Positions 54,418 through 62,982 of a stretch of 64,000 bases of DNA are shown here, one piece after another. Source of the DNA: Arthrobacter crystallopoietes (lineage in GTDB: Bacteria > Actinomycetota > Actinomycetes > Actinomycetales > Micrococcaceae); contig NZ_CP018863.1 of assembly GCF_002849715.1 (NCBI RefSeq), forward strand, positions 3,348,001 to 3,412,000, in the 5' to 3' direction. The notes beneath the pieces are model-generated. The model saw only the letters and a list, made by a program, of their open reading frames with translations. It ran no database searches and was not told where the DNA came from. How positions within the stretch are numbered: the stretch's first letter is position 1; each line of letters begins with the position of its first letter. A program made the translations under genes and the position numbers.

Positions 54418-55331
54418 CTGCTACTGAAGCGCTTGCCAGCACGGGCTTTGGACGCGACGCGATGCTGAACGGGCGGCTCCTGCCCAGGCGGCCGAGGCGG
54501 ATCCCGCTGCCCGCGCCCGATTCTTCTACGATGCCGGACGATCTTGTCTGCGAACCGTGGGGCGGGTTGGTGGATGTTCACACCGCGGCTTCGCTGGTAG
54601 GGGCATCCCATGGCACCAGCTCGCCCGCCGGGCAAGCAGCCATTGGCAACCTGGTCCGCGCCGTGGCCAGGCGCCGGCCGGACCTGAACGTGGCGGAGGC
54701 GTTCGTGGATGTCCAGCAGCCCGACGTCTCGACAGTACTGGGCCGGTTGAAGGAGTTGCGTCGGGAGGCCGGAGCTGAGGAGCGCGCCGCCCCAGGTGGA
54801 CAAACAAGAATTGTGCCGCTGCTGCTTTCCGCCGGCTACCATGTCCACGTCGACCTGGCCGAGGTTGCCGCCGGGCACGAGGGTGTTTCTGTGGCCCGTG
54901 CCCTTGGCCCGGACCAGCGGCTGGTCAAGGTCCTGGCCCGCCGCCTGCAGGAAGCCGGTCTGCGCCGCGGCGACCATGTCATCCTCGGCGCCGCCGGCTC
55001 CACCGATGCCCGGGCCGTGGCGGACTGCGAAACCATGGCACTGATGCTGGGGAAGTACCTCGGTATGAAGGTGGCCACCGGCTACATCTCCGCCTCACAA
55101 CCCGAATTGAAGTCAGCCGTCTCTGCCGGGCGGGCCAGGATTTCCCAGTGGCGCTTCGCCGCCAGGAACGCCCGCGTGCTGGTGGCAACCTACCTGCTGG
55201 CCCCGGGGTATTTCGCCTCGCTGGCTGCCGGTTGCGGAGCCGACGTCGTCACCGACCCGCTGCTGGTCCCGGATCGGGAGACGCCCGCCGAGCTGGTCAA
55301 CCTCGTGCTGGAGCGGTTCATTCGCGGCTGA
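54414..55331 (+). CDS. sirohydrochlorin chelatase (SirB/CbiX type), 305 aa
   Basis: Inserts Fe2+ into sirohydrochlorin to make siroheme. The two halves show the CbiX/SirB signature: LVGASHGTSSPAGQAAIGNL with the metal-ligand histidine, and LLLSAGYHVHVDL with a second histidine pair. The C-terminal half (DHVILGAAGSTDARA, then YLLAPGYFASLA) is the repeated lobe. ATG 54414 overlaps the nirD stop (ATGA), so nirD and this gene are coupled. Together with cobA and hemD it completes siroheme synthesis for NirB. The N-terminal 60 residues are an extension without clear homology. Confidence 0.88.
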   Translation: MTATEALASTGFGRDAMLNGRLLPRRPRRIPLPAPDSSTMPDDLVCEPWGGLVDVHTAASLVGASHGTSSPAGQAAIGNLVRAVARRRPDLNVAEAFVDVQQPDVSTVLGRLKELRREAGAEERAAPGGQTRIVPLLLSAGYHVHVDLAEVAAGHEGVSVARALGPDQRLVKVLARRLQEAGLRRGDHVILGAAGSTDARAVADCETMALMLGKYLGMKVATGYISASQPELKSAVSAGRARISQWRFAARNARVLVATYLLAPGYFASLAAGCGADVVTDPLLVPDRETPAELVNLVLERFIRG

Positions 55332-55403
55332 GTTCGTCCCGAAGCCGGGGTACGTTAAAGCGAAAGCGTCTCTAAGCGATGAGATAGCTCAAGGGCAGCT
55401 ACG

Positions 55404-57296
55404 TTACAGCCCCAGGGCGTCGCTGATGTCTTCCTTGATCGTTTCCAGCGTGCCGCGGACCTTGTCATGCATCGCGGGCAGCTCATCGGCGCCGTCCACC
55501 GGCTGGACCACCTCGATGTAGCACTTGAGCTTCGGCTCGGTTCCGCTGGGCCGGATGATGACCCGCGAACCGTCCCGGGTCAGGTACTGCAGCCCGTCGG
55601 TCGGCGGCAGGTCGGCGCTGCCTTCAGCGAGATCCAGCGTTGAGTCCACGGGAGAACCGCCGAACGACGACGGCGGGTTCTCGCGGAGCCGGAGCATCAT
55701 GGCGCCCAGCAGATCCAGGCTGCCCACCCGCACGGAGAGCTGGTCGGTCGCGTGGATGCCGTGCGCCAGATGGAGCTCGTCGAGTTCGTCGCGGACGTCG
55801 CGCCCCTTGGCAATGGAATCGGCCGCATATTCGGCAACCAGCAGGGCAGCGGAAATACCGTCCTTATCCTTGACCAGGTCCGGGGCCACGCAGTAACCGA
55901 GCGCCTCCTCGTAGCCGTAAGACAGGCCGGGCACGCGCGAGATCCACTTGAAGCCGGTCAGCGTCTGCACGTGCGCGATGCCGTGCCGCTCGGCGATCTT
56001 GCCCAGCAGCCGCGAGGACACGATGGAGTTGGCGAAGACCGGAACGGCGCCACCAGCCGCGCCAGCGGCTCCGGCCGCACTGGACTCCCCGGACTGGGCG
56101 CTCCCGGTGCCGGCCCCACCGGCAACCTCGCCCGCGAAACCAGCGCTCGAGCCGGCCGCATCAACGGCGTCGTTCGCTGAATCCATTTCCGCCTGCGCCC
56201 TGAGCCGGCCCGCCATGTGCGTGCCCAGCAGGGCGCCCACATCGTCGCCGCGGAGCATGCCCCACTTGCCGGTCTCGGGCCACTTCACGGCGACGGCGGC
56301 GCGGTCCGCATCCGGATCATTGGCGAGCACGATGTCCGCTTCGATCCGCTCGGCCAGTTCGAGGGCCAGGTCCAGCGCGCCGGGTTCCTCCGGGTTCGGA
56401 AAGGCCACGGTGGGGAACAACGGATCCGGCTCGGCCTGCGCCTCCACCAACGTGACGTCTTCAAAGCCGGCCCGCTGCAGTACATTCAGCGCCGTCTTCC
56501 CGCCGACACCATGCATGGGCGTCAGCACGATCTTCAGCCGACGCGACGGAAAAAGCCGCGGATCGGCCAGCGCGGTGACGGCGTCCACGTAGGCGTCCTC
56601 GATGGAATCGGGTTCGCCCGAAGCCGGCAGCACGGTCCAGCCGCCTTCGGCCAGCGCAATGCCCTCCAGCCCGTCGAACGCAGCAATCTCGGCGGCAATC
56701 TGCCCATCTGCCGGCGCCACAATCTGCGCACCCCGGCCGCTATCCGCCACGGCCCGCCCGCCCAAATAGACCTTATAGCCGTTGTCCTGCGGGGGATTGT
56801 GGCTGGCCGTAACCATCACCCCGCCGTCGCACTCGAGGGCACGCACCGCATAGGCGAGAACCGGCGTCGGAAGCGCCGACGGCAGCAGGAACGTTTCGAT
56901 GCCGGACTCGGTGAAGATGGCGGCGGTCTCCTGCGCGAAAATGTCCGAATTGCGCCGGGCGTCATAACCAACGACGGCGCGTGGCCGGCCATGGGTGCCC
57001 ACCTTGGCTACCAGGAATCTCGCCAGCCCGGCGGCCGCATGGCGCACCACTACGCGGTTCATCCGGTTCGGGCCGGGGCCAAGGGCCGCCCGCAGCCCGG
57101 CGGTGCCGAATTCGAGCCGGCCGCTGAAACTGTCCGCCAGCTCCTGCCGAGCCGCGGATCCGGCCTGGCCTTCCTCGCGGGTGCGCTCCAGCAGTTCGCG
57201 GAGTTCCTGCACGGTCTGCGGGTCCGGATCCTGCGCCATCCAGGCTTCGGCGGCGGCGGTGAGGGAAGCCAGCGGATCCTTTTCGGAGTCAGTCAA
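55404..57296 (-). CDS. phospho-sugar mutase (phosphoglucomutase/phosphomannomutase family), 630 aa
   Basis: Alpha-D-phosphohexomutase fold. The phospho-serine is S165 in TASHNP, the metal loop is D327-P-D-A-D-R332 and the phosphate-binding loop is RPSGTEPK near the C-terminus. GTAG precedes it in the N-terminal domain (FGTAGLRA). It isomerises hexose- or pentose-phosphates; the PNP neighbour argues for phosphopentomutase-like or phosphoglucomutase use. Oddity: a low-complexity Ala/Gly/Ser insert (about 370-418) that relatives lack, between domains 2 and 3. Start ATG 57296. Stop 17 bp before PNP on the same strand is the reverse order: PNP lies upstream and both are one operon. Confidence 0.92.
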   Translation of the reverse strand: MTDSEKDPLASLTAAAEAWMAQDPDPQTVQELRELLERTREEGQAGSAARQELADSFSGRLEFGTAGLRAALGPGPNRMNRVVVRHAAAGLARFLVAKVGTHGRPRAVVGYDARRNSDIFAQETAAIFTESGIETFLLPSALPTPVLAYAVRALECDGGVMVTASHNPPQDNGYKVYLGGRAVADSGRGAQIVAPADGQIAAEIAAFDGLEGIALAEGGWTVLPASGEPDSIEDAYVDAVTALADPRLFPSRRLKIVLTPMHGVGGKTALNVLQRAGFEDVTLVEAQAEPDPLFPTVAFPNPEEPGALDLALELAERIEADIVLANDPDADRAAVAVKWPETGKWGMLRGDDVGALLGTHMAGRLRAQAEMDSANDAVDAAGSSAGFAGEVAGGAGTGSAQSGESSAAGAAGAAGGAVPVFANSIVSSRLLGKIAERHGIAHVQTLTGFKWISRVPGLSYGYEEALGYCVAPDLVKDKDGISAALLVAEYAADSIAKGRDVRDELDELHLAHGIHATDQLSVRVGSLDLLGAMMLRLRENPPSSFGGSPVDSTLDLAEGSADLPPTDGLQYLTRDGSRVIIRPSGTEPKLKCYIEVVQPVDGADELPAMHDKVRGTLETIKEDISDALGL

Positions 57297-57313
57297 TGGA
57301 GTTACCTGGTCTC

Positions 57314-58114
57314 TCAGAGCTTGGCGATGATGTCGGCCAGCAAGCGCGAGATGCGCGCTCCGGCGGCTTGCCCGGCTTCGATCACTTCCTGGTGGCTGAG
57401 CGGGACCGGGCTGATGCCGGCGGCCAGGTTGGTGACCAGGGAAATGCCGAAAACTTCCATCCCGGCGTGGCGGGCCGCGATGGCCTCCAGCGCGGTGGAC
57501 ATGCCTACCAGGTCCGCGCCGATGCGTTTGGCGTACTGCACTTCCGCCGGCGTCTCGTAGTGCGGGCCGGTGAACTGCGCGTACACGCCCTCGTCCAGGC
57601 TCGGGTCCACCTCTTTGGCCAGCGCGCGGATGCGGGAGGAGTAAAGATCCGTCAGATCCACGAACGTCGCGCCTTCAAGCGGCGACCTCGCCGTGAGGTT
57701 GATGTGGTCGCTGATCAGGACCGGTGTACCGGGCTTCCAGTCAGGGTTGAGTCCGCCGCAGCCGTTGGTCAGCACCAGCGTTTTCGCGCCGGCCGCCGCT
57801 GCCGTGCGCACGCCGTGGACCACAGCCCGCACGCCTTTGCCCTCGTAGAAATGCGTCCGGGCGCCGAGTACAAGTGCCCGCTTGCCGTCTGGAGTCAGCA
57901 CGGACCGGATGGTACCGACATGGCCCTCCACCGTGGGGGCGGAGAAACCGGGAATGGACCAGGCATTCAGCGTGTGGGTGGTCTCGCCGATCAACTCGGC
58001 GGCTCCGCCCCAGCCGGAACCGAGTACCAGCGCGACGTCGTGGTTCTGCACGCCGGTCTGCTTGGCGATGTACGAGGCGGCCGCGGAGGCAAGTTCAAAC
58101 GGATCAGTAGTCAC
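57314..58114 (-). CDS. purine-nucleoside phosphorylase, 266 aa
   Basis: Type II (trimeric, PNP/MTAP) phosphorylase, cleaving inosine/guanosine with phosphate to base and ribose 1-phosphate. Features: [15 protein letters not shown] (phosphate site), [57 protein letters not shown] and the substrate-binding [10 protein letters not shown]. Usual length. GTG 58114 with a modest GTAGG upstream. It is the upstream gene of the mutase, separated by 17 bp, so salvage of nucleosides feeds sugar phosphate onward. Confidence 0.94.
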   Translation of the reverse strand: MTTDPFELASAAASYIAKQTGVQNHDVALVLGSGWGGAAELIGETTHTLNAWSIPGFSAPTVEGHVGTIRSVLTPDGKRALVLGARTHFYEGKGVRAVVHGVRTAAAAGAKTLVLTNGCGGLNPDWKPGTPVLISDHINLTARSPLEGATFVDLTDLYSSRIRALAKEVDPSLDEGVYAQFTGPHYETPAEVQYAKRIGADLVGMSTALEAIAARHAGMEVFGISLVTNLAAGISPVPLSHQEVIEAGQAAGARISRLLADIIAKL

Positions 58115-58229
58115 ACAGATAACCTACCCGCTGGCCGTCGCAGGCTCCATAGCTCACGCCGGATGCCGCCGTCGTCTGGCTATTACTGGCGTTTCTGATA
58201 CCGGTTCTCGCCGGGAACAGCCTGAGTGC

Positions 58230-59480
58230 TCAGGGCTTCAAACCGGGCAGCAGCCGCGACAGAACGGTCAGGTCCGTCACGGCAACGTGGTCCGGATGGG
58301 AAAGGAAGACGCCCACTTCTTCGGCAAGCGACTGCGCATTAACCAGCTGTACGGGAAGCCGGCCCGGCTCAATAAAACCGCCATGGTTCTCGATATAGGG
58401 GGAGCGCGGATCTCCTGCAGGGGTGTGGATGACGACCCAGCCTTGCACTTCGCAATCGGGGAAAGCGGCAGCCATTTTCGCCACGGCATAACCGAATTTC
58501 AGCTGGTTCAGCTCCTTGCCACTGCGGAAAAGTGTCCGGTTGTCCCACCAGTAGCTGCCGTCGCGCCATTGCTTCGAGTCGATCAAAGCGATCCGCTTGC
58601 CAGCGACCATCACATGATCGATGTCCGCATGTCTGCTGCCCGGCCACTGCATGCTGTGCAATAGCCGCGCGGCCGGCATCAGCGGGAGCAGCGTTTCGGC
58701 CAGAACGGTGTGGGTGGCGCGTTCACCCTGCCTGCCCAGTTCTGCCTGCCGTTCGCCGAAGCGGGCGTCGGAGAGTCCGCGCCCCGGCTCGCCGAAGACC
58801 TGGTTCATGGCGATGCCCTGGGGAACCAGTTTGTCCGCCCGAACGCGCGATCCAGGGAGACGGAAAAGGGCAACCACGGCGGAGAGCATCAGGCCAAGGA
58901 TGGCGGCACAGATCATGACCGACATAAAGCCGGCGACGCCGTAGCCGAGGCCGCCTGACGATCCTTGTAGGAAGCTCATCCCGAAAACGAAAACCGCGAG
59001 AACCAGTCCCGCTTTTAAGGTCCTCGGCATGATCCTTACGGGCCACACACGCCTGTCGGTTTTCCTCCGGATGCTCTTGCCGTAGGCCGGGCGGAACGAG
59101 GCCGTGGCGGTCGGCGTCTGAGCGAATAGCATCCGGCTAACATCAGCCTTGAGCGGTTGCGCCGGGCGAGGATGCTGCGCAGGACCAGGCTGTTGCGCCG
59201 GCTCGTGCGCGGCAGGGCGTTTTGTTGGCCGGTGAGCCCAACTGGCCGAAGCAGGAGGGGAATCCTCGACACCGCGTAGGAATCGATCATATTCCTGACG
59301 AAAATCGGCGGTGGCAAGCACTTCATAAGCCGTGGTCACCGCCATGAAAATGCCTGTATGCCCGCCAGTGTCCGGATGGGCTGTTCTAACCGCACGCCGG
59401 TACGCCTTCCGGATTTCTTCCGCGGAAGCGTTCTGCGCCACGTCCAATAGGTCGTAATGCGTGACTGAGCTGTTCTTCAT
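58230..59480 (-). CDS. J-domain/transmembrane/NERD nuclease-like fusion protein, 416 aa
   Basis: Three parts. An N-terminal DnaJ domain (1-70) with the HPD motif at 35-37 (RTAHPDTGG) and Q-rich linker. Two membrane helices at about 150-205. A C-terminal NERD domain (about 240-370), whose PD-(D/E)xK-like core shows D286 in ADIDHVMVAG and D301-S-K303 in IALIDSKQW. J-domains recruit DnaK; NERD domains are nuclease-like and often found in defence or plasmid genes. A membrane-anchored combination is unusual. ATG 59480 has GGGGGGATAA upstream. Monocistronic, divergent from the LpdA-type gene. Confidence 0.82.
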   Translation of the reverse strand: MKNSSVTHYDLLDVAQNASAEEIRKAYRRAVRTAHPDTGGHTGIFMAVTTAYEVLATADFRQEYDRFLRGVEDSPPASASWAHRPTKRPAAHEPAQQPGPAQHPRPAQPLKADVSRMLFAQTPTATASFRPAYGKSIRRKTDRRVWPVRIMPRTLKAGLVLAVFVFGMSFLQGSSGGLGYGVAGFMSVMICAAILGLMLSAVVALFRLPGSRVRADKLVPQGIAMNQVFGEPGRGLSDARFGERQAELGRQGERATHTVLAETLLPLMPAARLLHSMQWPGSRHADIDHVMVAGKRIALIDSKQWRDGSYWWDNRTLFRSGKELNQLKFGYAVAKMAAAFPDCEVQGWVVIHTPAGDPRSPYIENHGGFIEPGRLPVQLVNAQSLAEEVGVFLSHPDHVAVTDLTVLSRLLPGLKP

Positions 59481-59632
59481 TTATCCCCCCGGTATGAACT
59501 TGCTCATCTTATGCGAGGACTTCAACGGTTGGATAAACGCTTCAGCAACGAACGTCCGCACAGGTCCGGACGCAGACACCGCGGCATCCCTAGCGGCGAG
59601 GGAGGTTGAGTGGCTTGGGCAGGTGCGACAGA

Positions 59633-61045
59633 ATGGCGAGTGTGACGAACCAAATTGATTTCAGTGCCCCCCGTCTGGTGATCCTGGGCGGCGGCCCGGG
59701 CGGATACGAAGCCGCCATGGTGGCCAACTCACTCGGGGCGAAGGTGACCGTCATTGAGCGCAAGGGCATGGGCGGCTCGGCCGTGCTCACCGACGTTGTG
59801 CCCTCCAAAACCCTGATTGCGACGGCGGACGCCATGCGCCGCGTGGCCGGCGCCCACGATCTTGGTGTGCGTTTCGACGAGGGCTCCCATGCGGCCTATG
59901 CCGATCTGCAGACCGTCAATTCGCGCCTGCTCAAGCTTGCCGAAAGCCAGTCCTCGGACATCCACCGCGGGCTGGAGCGCGCGGGTGTGCGGGTCATCAT
60001 CGGCAACGGCCGGCTCGCCGATTCGAACACCATCACCGTCGAAACCGAGACCGGTACGGAGACCATCGACGCCGATGCCGTGCTGGTCGCCACCGGTGCC
60101 ACCCCGCGTGAATTGCCCTCGGCCAAGCCGGACGGGGAACGCATCTTCAATTGGACCCAGGTCTACAACCTGACTGAAATTCCGGAGCACCTGATCGTCG
60201 TCGGTTCCGGCGTCACCGGCGCCGAGTTCGCCTCCGCCTACCGCATGCTCGGCACCAAGGTCACGCTGGTCTCCTCGCGCGACCGCGTGCTGCCCGGCGA
60301 AGACGCGGATGCCGCCGAGGTGCTGGAAGAAGTCTTCGCCCGCAGCGGGATGACAGTGCTCTCGAAGTCCCGTGCCAACGCCGTGGAAAGGACCGACGAC
60401 GGCGTCCGGGTCACACTGAACGACGGACGGATTGTGGACGGCTCGCACTGCCTGCTGGCGGTCGGCGGCGTTCCCAACACCTCGGGCATCGGGCTGGAAG
60501 AGGCCGGTGTGGCGCTGTCTGAAAGCGGCCACATCCAAGTGGACGGCGTCTCGCGCACCACTGCCTCGCACATCTATGCTGCCGGTGACTGCACAGGCGT
60601 CTTCGCGCTGGCTTCCGTGGCGGCGATGCAGGGCCGTATTGCCGTGGCGCACCTGCTGGGCGATTCGGTGACGCCGCTGAAGCTCAAGCGCGTTGCCTCC
60701 AACATCTTCACCAGTCCGGAGATTGCCACCGTGGGCGTGACCGAAGAGGACATCGCAGCGGGCAAGTACCAGGGGGACGTGATCAAGCTTTCGCTGAACA
60801 CCAACCCGCGGGCCAAGATGATGAACGTGACGGAGGGCTTTGTGAAGATCATTGCCCGCCGCGGTTCGGGCACCGTTATCGGCGGCGTGGTGGTGGCCCC
60901 GCGTGCTTCCGAGCTGATCTTCCCGATCGCGCTGGCCGTGACGCAGAAGCTGCACGTGGATGACGTGGCCAACACCTTTACCGTCTACCCGTCGCTGACA
61001 GGCTCCATCTCCGAGGCCGCACGCCGGCTACACGTCCACCTGTAG
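59633..61045 (+). CDS. lpdA: LpdA-type NAD(P)H-quinone flavoprotein reductase, 470 aa
   Basis: FAD/NAD(P)-disulfide-reductase fold: RLVILGGGPGGYEAAMVANS, IVVGSGVTGAEFASAYRMLG, and YAAGDCTGVFALASVAAMQG. The redox disulfide is absent: where dihydrolipoamide dehydrogenases have CxxxxC, this protein has GMGGSAVLTDVVPSKT. This is the mark of mycobacterial LpdA (Rv3303c), a quinone reductase and not a lipoamide dehydrogenase. ATG 59633 is called; the GTG at 59642, which matches homologues' length, is equally possible, and neither has a strong ribosome site. Confidence 0.88.
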   Translation: MASVTNQIDFSAPRLVILGGGPGGYEAAMVANSLGAKVTVIERKGMGGSAVLTDVVPSKTLIATADAMRRVAGAHDLGVRFDEGSHAAYADLQTVNSRLLKLAESQSSDIHRGLERAGVRVIIGNGRLADSNTITVETETGTETIDADAVLVATGATPRELPSAKPDGERIFNWTQVYNLTEIPEHLIVVGSGVTGAEFASAYRMLGTKVTLVSSRDRVLPGEDADAAEVLEEVFARSGMTVLSKSRANAVERTDDGVRVTLNDGRIVDGSHCLLAVGGVPNTSGIGLEEAGVALSESGHIQVDGVSRTTASHIYAAGDCTGVFALASVAAMQGRIAVAHLLGDSVTPLKLKRVASNIFTSPEIATVGVTEEDIAAGKYQGDVIKLSLNTNPRAKMMNVTEGFVKIIARRGSGTVIGGVVVAPRASELIFPIALAVTQKLHVDDVANTFTVYPSLTGSISEAARRLHVHL

Positions 61046-61194
61046 ACGCCGGAACTTGCGGTCCCGGAATGGTAGTCCCGGAACTGCCCCTGCCGTGAAA
61101 GGGCCCGCCGACATCTGTTCAAACAGTCGCGGATCTTCCCGATAAGGTTGTGTCCGGACGGCAAGCGCGATTCATCTGAAGAGGGGCGGGGCGG

Positions 61195-61971
61195 GTGCAC
61201 GGGCGGAACAAGATTCTCAAAAACAAGGCGTTGCAGAACGTAGGGCTGGCGGTCCTGCTGCTGGCGACGCTGGCGGCATTCGTCTACGCTTTCCTGCCCA
61301 AGCCGTCCGCAACACCGGTAGGCGGGACAACGCAGCCGGCGGAAGCAACGCCGTCGTCCGCTCCAACGGAAACCGCCACCGCCAGCCCCACGCCGTCCGC
61401 CACGGCTACCGAAACCAAGGAAGCCGAGCCACCCGTCGCGGCCTTCCTGGGCGATTCCTACGTCGAGGGCATCGGCGCCTCCAGCCAGGAGAACCGCTGG
61501 AGCACGCTGGTGGCATTGGAGCTGGGCTGGGAAGAGATGAACCACGGGATTTCGGGCACCGGGTACGCCACCAATGCGCAGGGTCCCGGTTACGTGGACC
61601 GGCTGGATGACGTCATCTCGGAGGATCCTGATGTAGTGGTGGTCTCCGGCGGGCAGAACGACTTCAGTACCTATCAGTTCGACCCGCAGGGCACGCTCCA
61701 AGCCATCTCCAGCGTCTACGAGGAGCTGCGCGCAGAGCTGCCCGACGCCCAAATAATCGCCGTCGGCCCGTCCACGCCAAGCGCCGTGGACCAGACCGTC
61801 TTCGCCCTCGACGCTGCCGTGCAGGAAGCGGCGGAAAGTGTCGATGCCACCTATGTGAGCCTGCTGGATCCCGATGTGTTTACGCTCGAGATGATCCAGC
61901 CGGATGGAGTCCATGTGGACGACGCTGGCCACGCGGCAATTGCCGAACGCGTCATCAAAGCGGTGGAGTAG
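61195..61971 (+). CDS. membrane-anchored SGNH/GDSL hydrolase, 258 aa
   Basis: N-terminal membrane helix (about 13-33), a Thr/Pro/Ser/Ala-rich extracellular linker (36-79), then an SGNH hydrolase domain. Block I is G86-D-S88 (FLGDSYVEG), block III is GGQNDFS, and the catalytic D237/H240 pair lies in DGVHVDDAGH... A lipase/esterase or polysaccharide deacetylase-like role is expected, substrate unknown. GTG 61195 with a GAGGGG site. Orientation and spacing suggest its own promoter after lpdA. Confidence 0.88.
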   Translation: MHGRNKILKNKALQNVGLAVLLLATLAAFVYAFLPKPSATPVGGTTQPAEATPSSAPTETATASPTPSATATETKEAEPPVAAFLGDSYVEGIGASSQENRWSTLVALELGWEEMNHGISGTGYATNAQGPGYVDRLDDVISEDPDVVVVSGGQNDFSTYQFDPQGTLQAISSVYEELRAELPDAQIIAVGPSTPSAVDQTVFALDAAVQEAAESVDATYVSLLDPDVFTLEMIQPDGVHVDDAGHAAIAERVIKAVE

Positions 61972-61998
61972 AACAGCGGGGCCGAAACCTGGACGGTC

Positions 61999-62139
61999 CT
62001 AGACGGTCAGGACCTGGATGAGCCGCCAACCTTCCGGAATCTGCTGTTCCAGGGCGATTTTGGCCTCGGCATAGTCAACTCCTTCGGCTTCAATTTCCTT
62101 GATTTCCACCGGTTGAATTTTTCCTTTTACCTTGACCAC
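61999..62139 (-). CDS. very small protein, 46 aa
   Basis: GTG 62139 to TAG 61999. The peptide (VVKVKGKIQPVEIKEIEAEG ... YAEAKIALEQQIPEGWRLIQ) has a strand-helix-strand pattern like a truncated DUF4177-type domain. Unlike its neighbours, its codons use more A (AAA, GAA, ATT), so composition differs from the surrounding high-GC genes. No clear ribosome site. Family unknown; coding supported by pattern and an intact frame only. Confidence 0.45.
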   Translation of the reverse strand: MVKVKGKIQPVEIKEIEAEGVDYAEAKIALEQQIPEGWRLIQVLTV

Positions 62140-62236
62140 AGGGACAGATTAGCCTATTCCGGCAGTGGATCGGGGGAGCGGCGGGGGTGGTTCCGGTCAC
62201 CTCGCCCGGAGCGCACTCACCTCACCGGTCGCGCAC

Positions 62237-62857
62237 TCACTTCGCCGAAATGTTGTTGCCGGAGCCCTCGTCGTCGATCTGGGGGTTGCCGGCGCCGAAC
62301 GTGACCTGATTGCCCTGTCCCTCGAGGACGATCTTGCCCACCTCGTCGGCGTGCAGGGTGTTGTTACTGCCCTCGGCCCGGAGCCCGGCAGCTTTCTCCA
62401 CCGTGACAGTGTTCCGCGGCCCGTCGACATCGATTTCATTGACCGATTCGGCCCGCACAGTGGTGCCGGAAGACAGGATGTCGATTTCCTGGCAATGGCC
62501 CGTGACCGTCAGCGTAATGCCGTTGGCCAGCACTTGGATCTTCCCGCCGCCGTCACAGACCAGTTCCACATCCGCGTCGGCCAGCGTGAGCTTGCGTTCC
62601 CGGCCAGGCGCCAGGACCGGCTGCGCCAACGCAGTGCTGCTTGCCGCCGGCGGGTCGGGGGCCTCAACAGCGGCGGGGACGTCAACCGCGGCGGGAGCCT
62701 CGGCGGGCGCGGGCGCCGCCGGCGCGGGCGCCGACCCTTGCACGGCGCTGCCGATCGGGGTGGCGGTGTCCGTCGTGGCGTTCGCCGTGCAGCCGGACAT
62801 CAGGAGTACGACGGCGGCAAGACCCACCACGGTGCGCAGGGCCGGCTGGTACTTCAT
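62237..62857 (-). CDS. DUF3060 domain lipoprotein, 206 aa
   Basis: Lipobox MSGC at about residues 20-23. The next 60 residues are Ala/Pro-rich linker. The DUF3060 domain (about 85-206) is a right-handed beta-helix-like repeat (LTLADADVELVCDGGGKIQV ... NTVTVEKAAGLRAEGSNNTL), a type common in actinobacterial surface lipoproteins. Function unknown. ATG 62857 has GGGAG upstream. Lies between the very small gene and tex on the same strand. Confidence 0.82.
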   Translation of the reverse strand: MKYQPALRTVVGLAAVVLLMSGCTANATTDTATPIGSAVQGSAPAPAAPAPAEAPAAVDVPAAVEAPDPPAASSTALAQPVLAPGRERKLTLADADVELVCDGGGKIQVLANGITLTVTGHCQEIDILSSGTTVRAESVNEIDVDGPRNTVTVEKAAGLRAEGSNNTLHADEVGKIVLEGQGNQVTFGAGNPQIDDEGSGNNISAK

Positions 62858-62982
62858 CGGGCACTCCCTCGATCAGCGTGCGCGAGGGACACCCGTCAGC
62901 TGTGGCCGGCGGAGCCATCGCCCTACCCAGAGGCTAGCCCATGTAGGTTGGAAAATAACTGCAGCGGCCCAACCCGCCGTCG

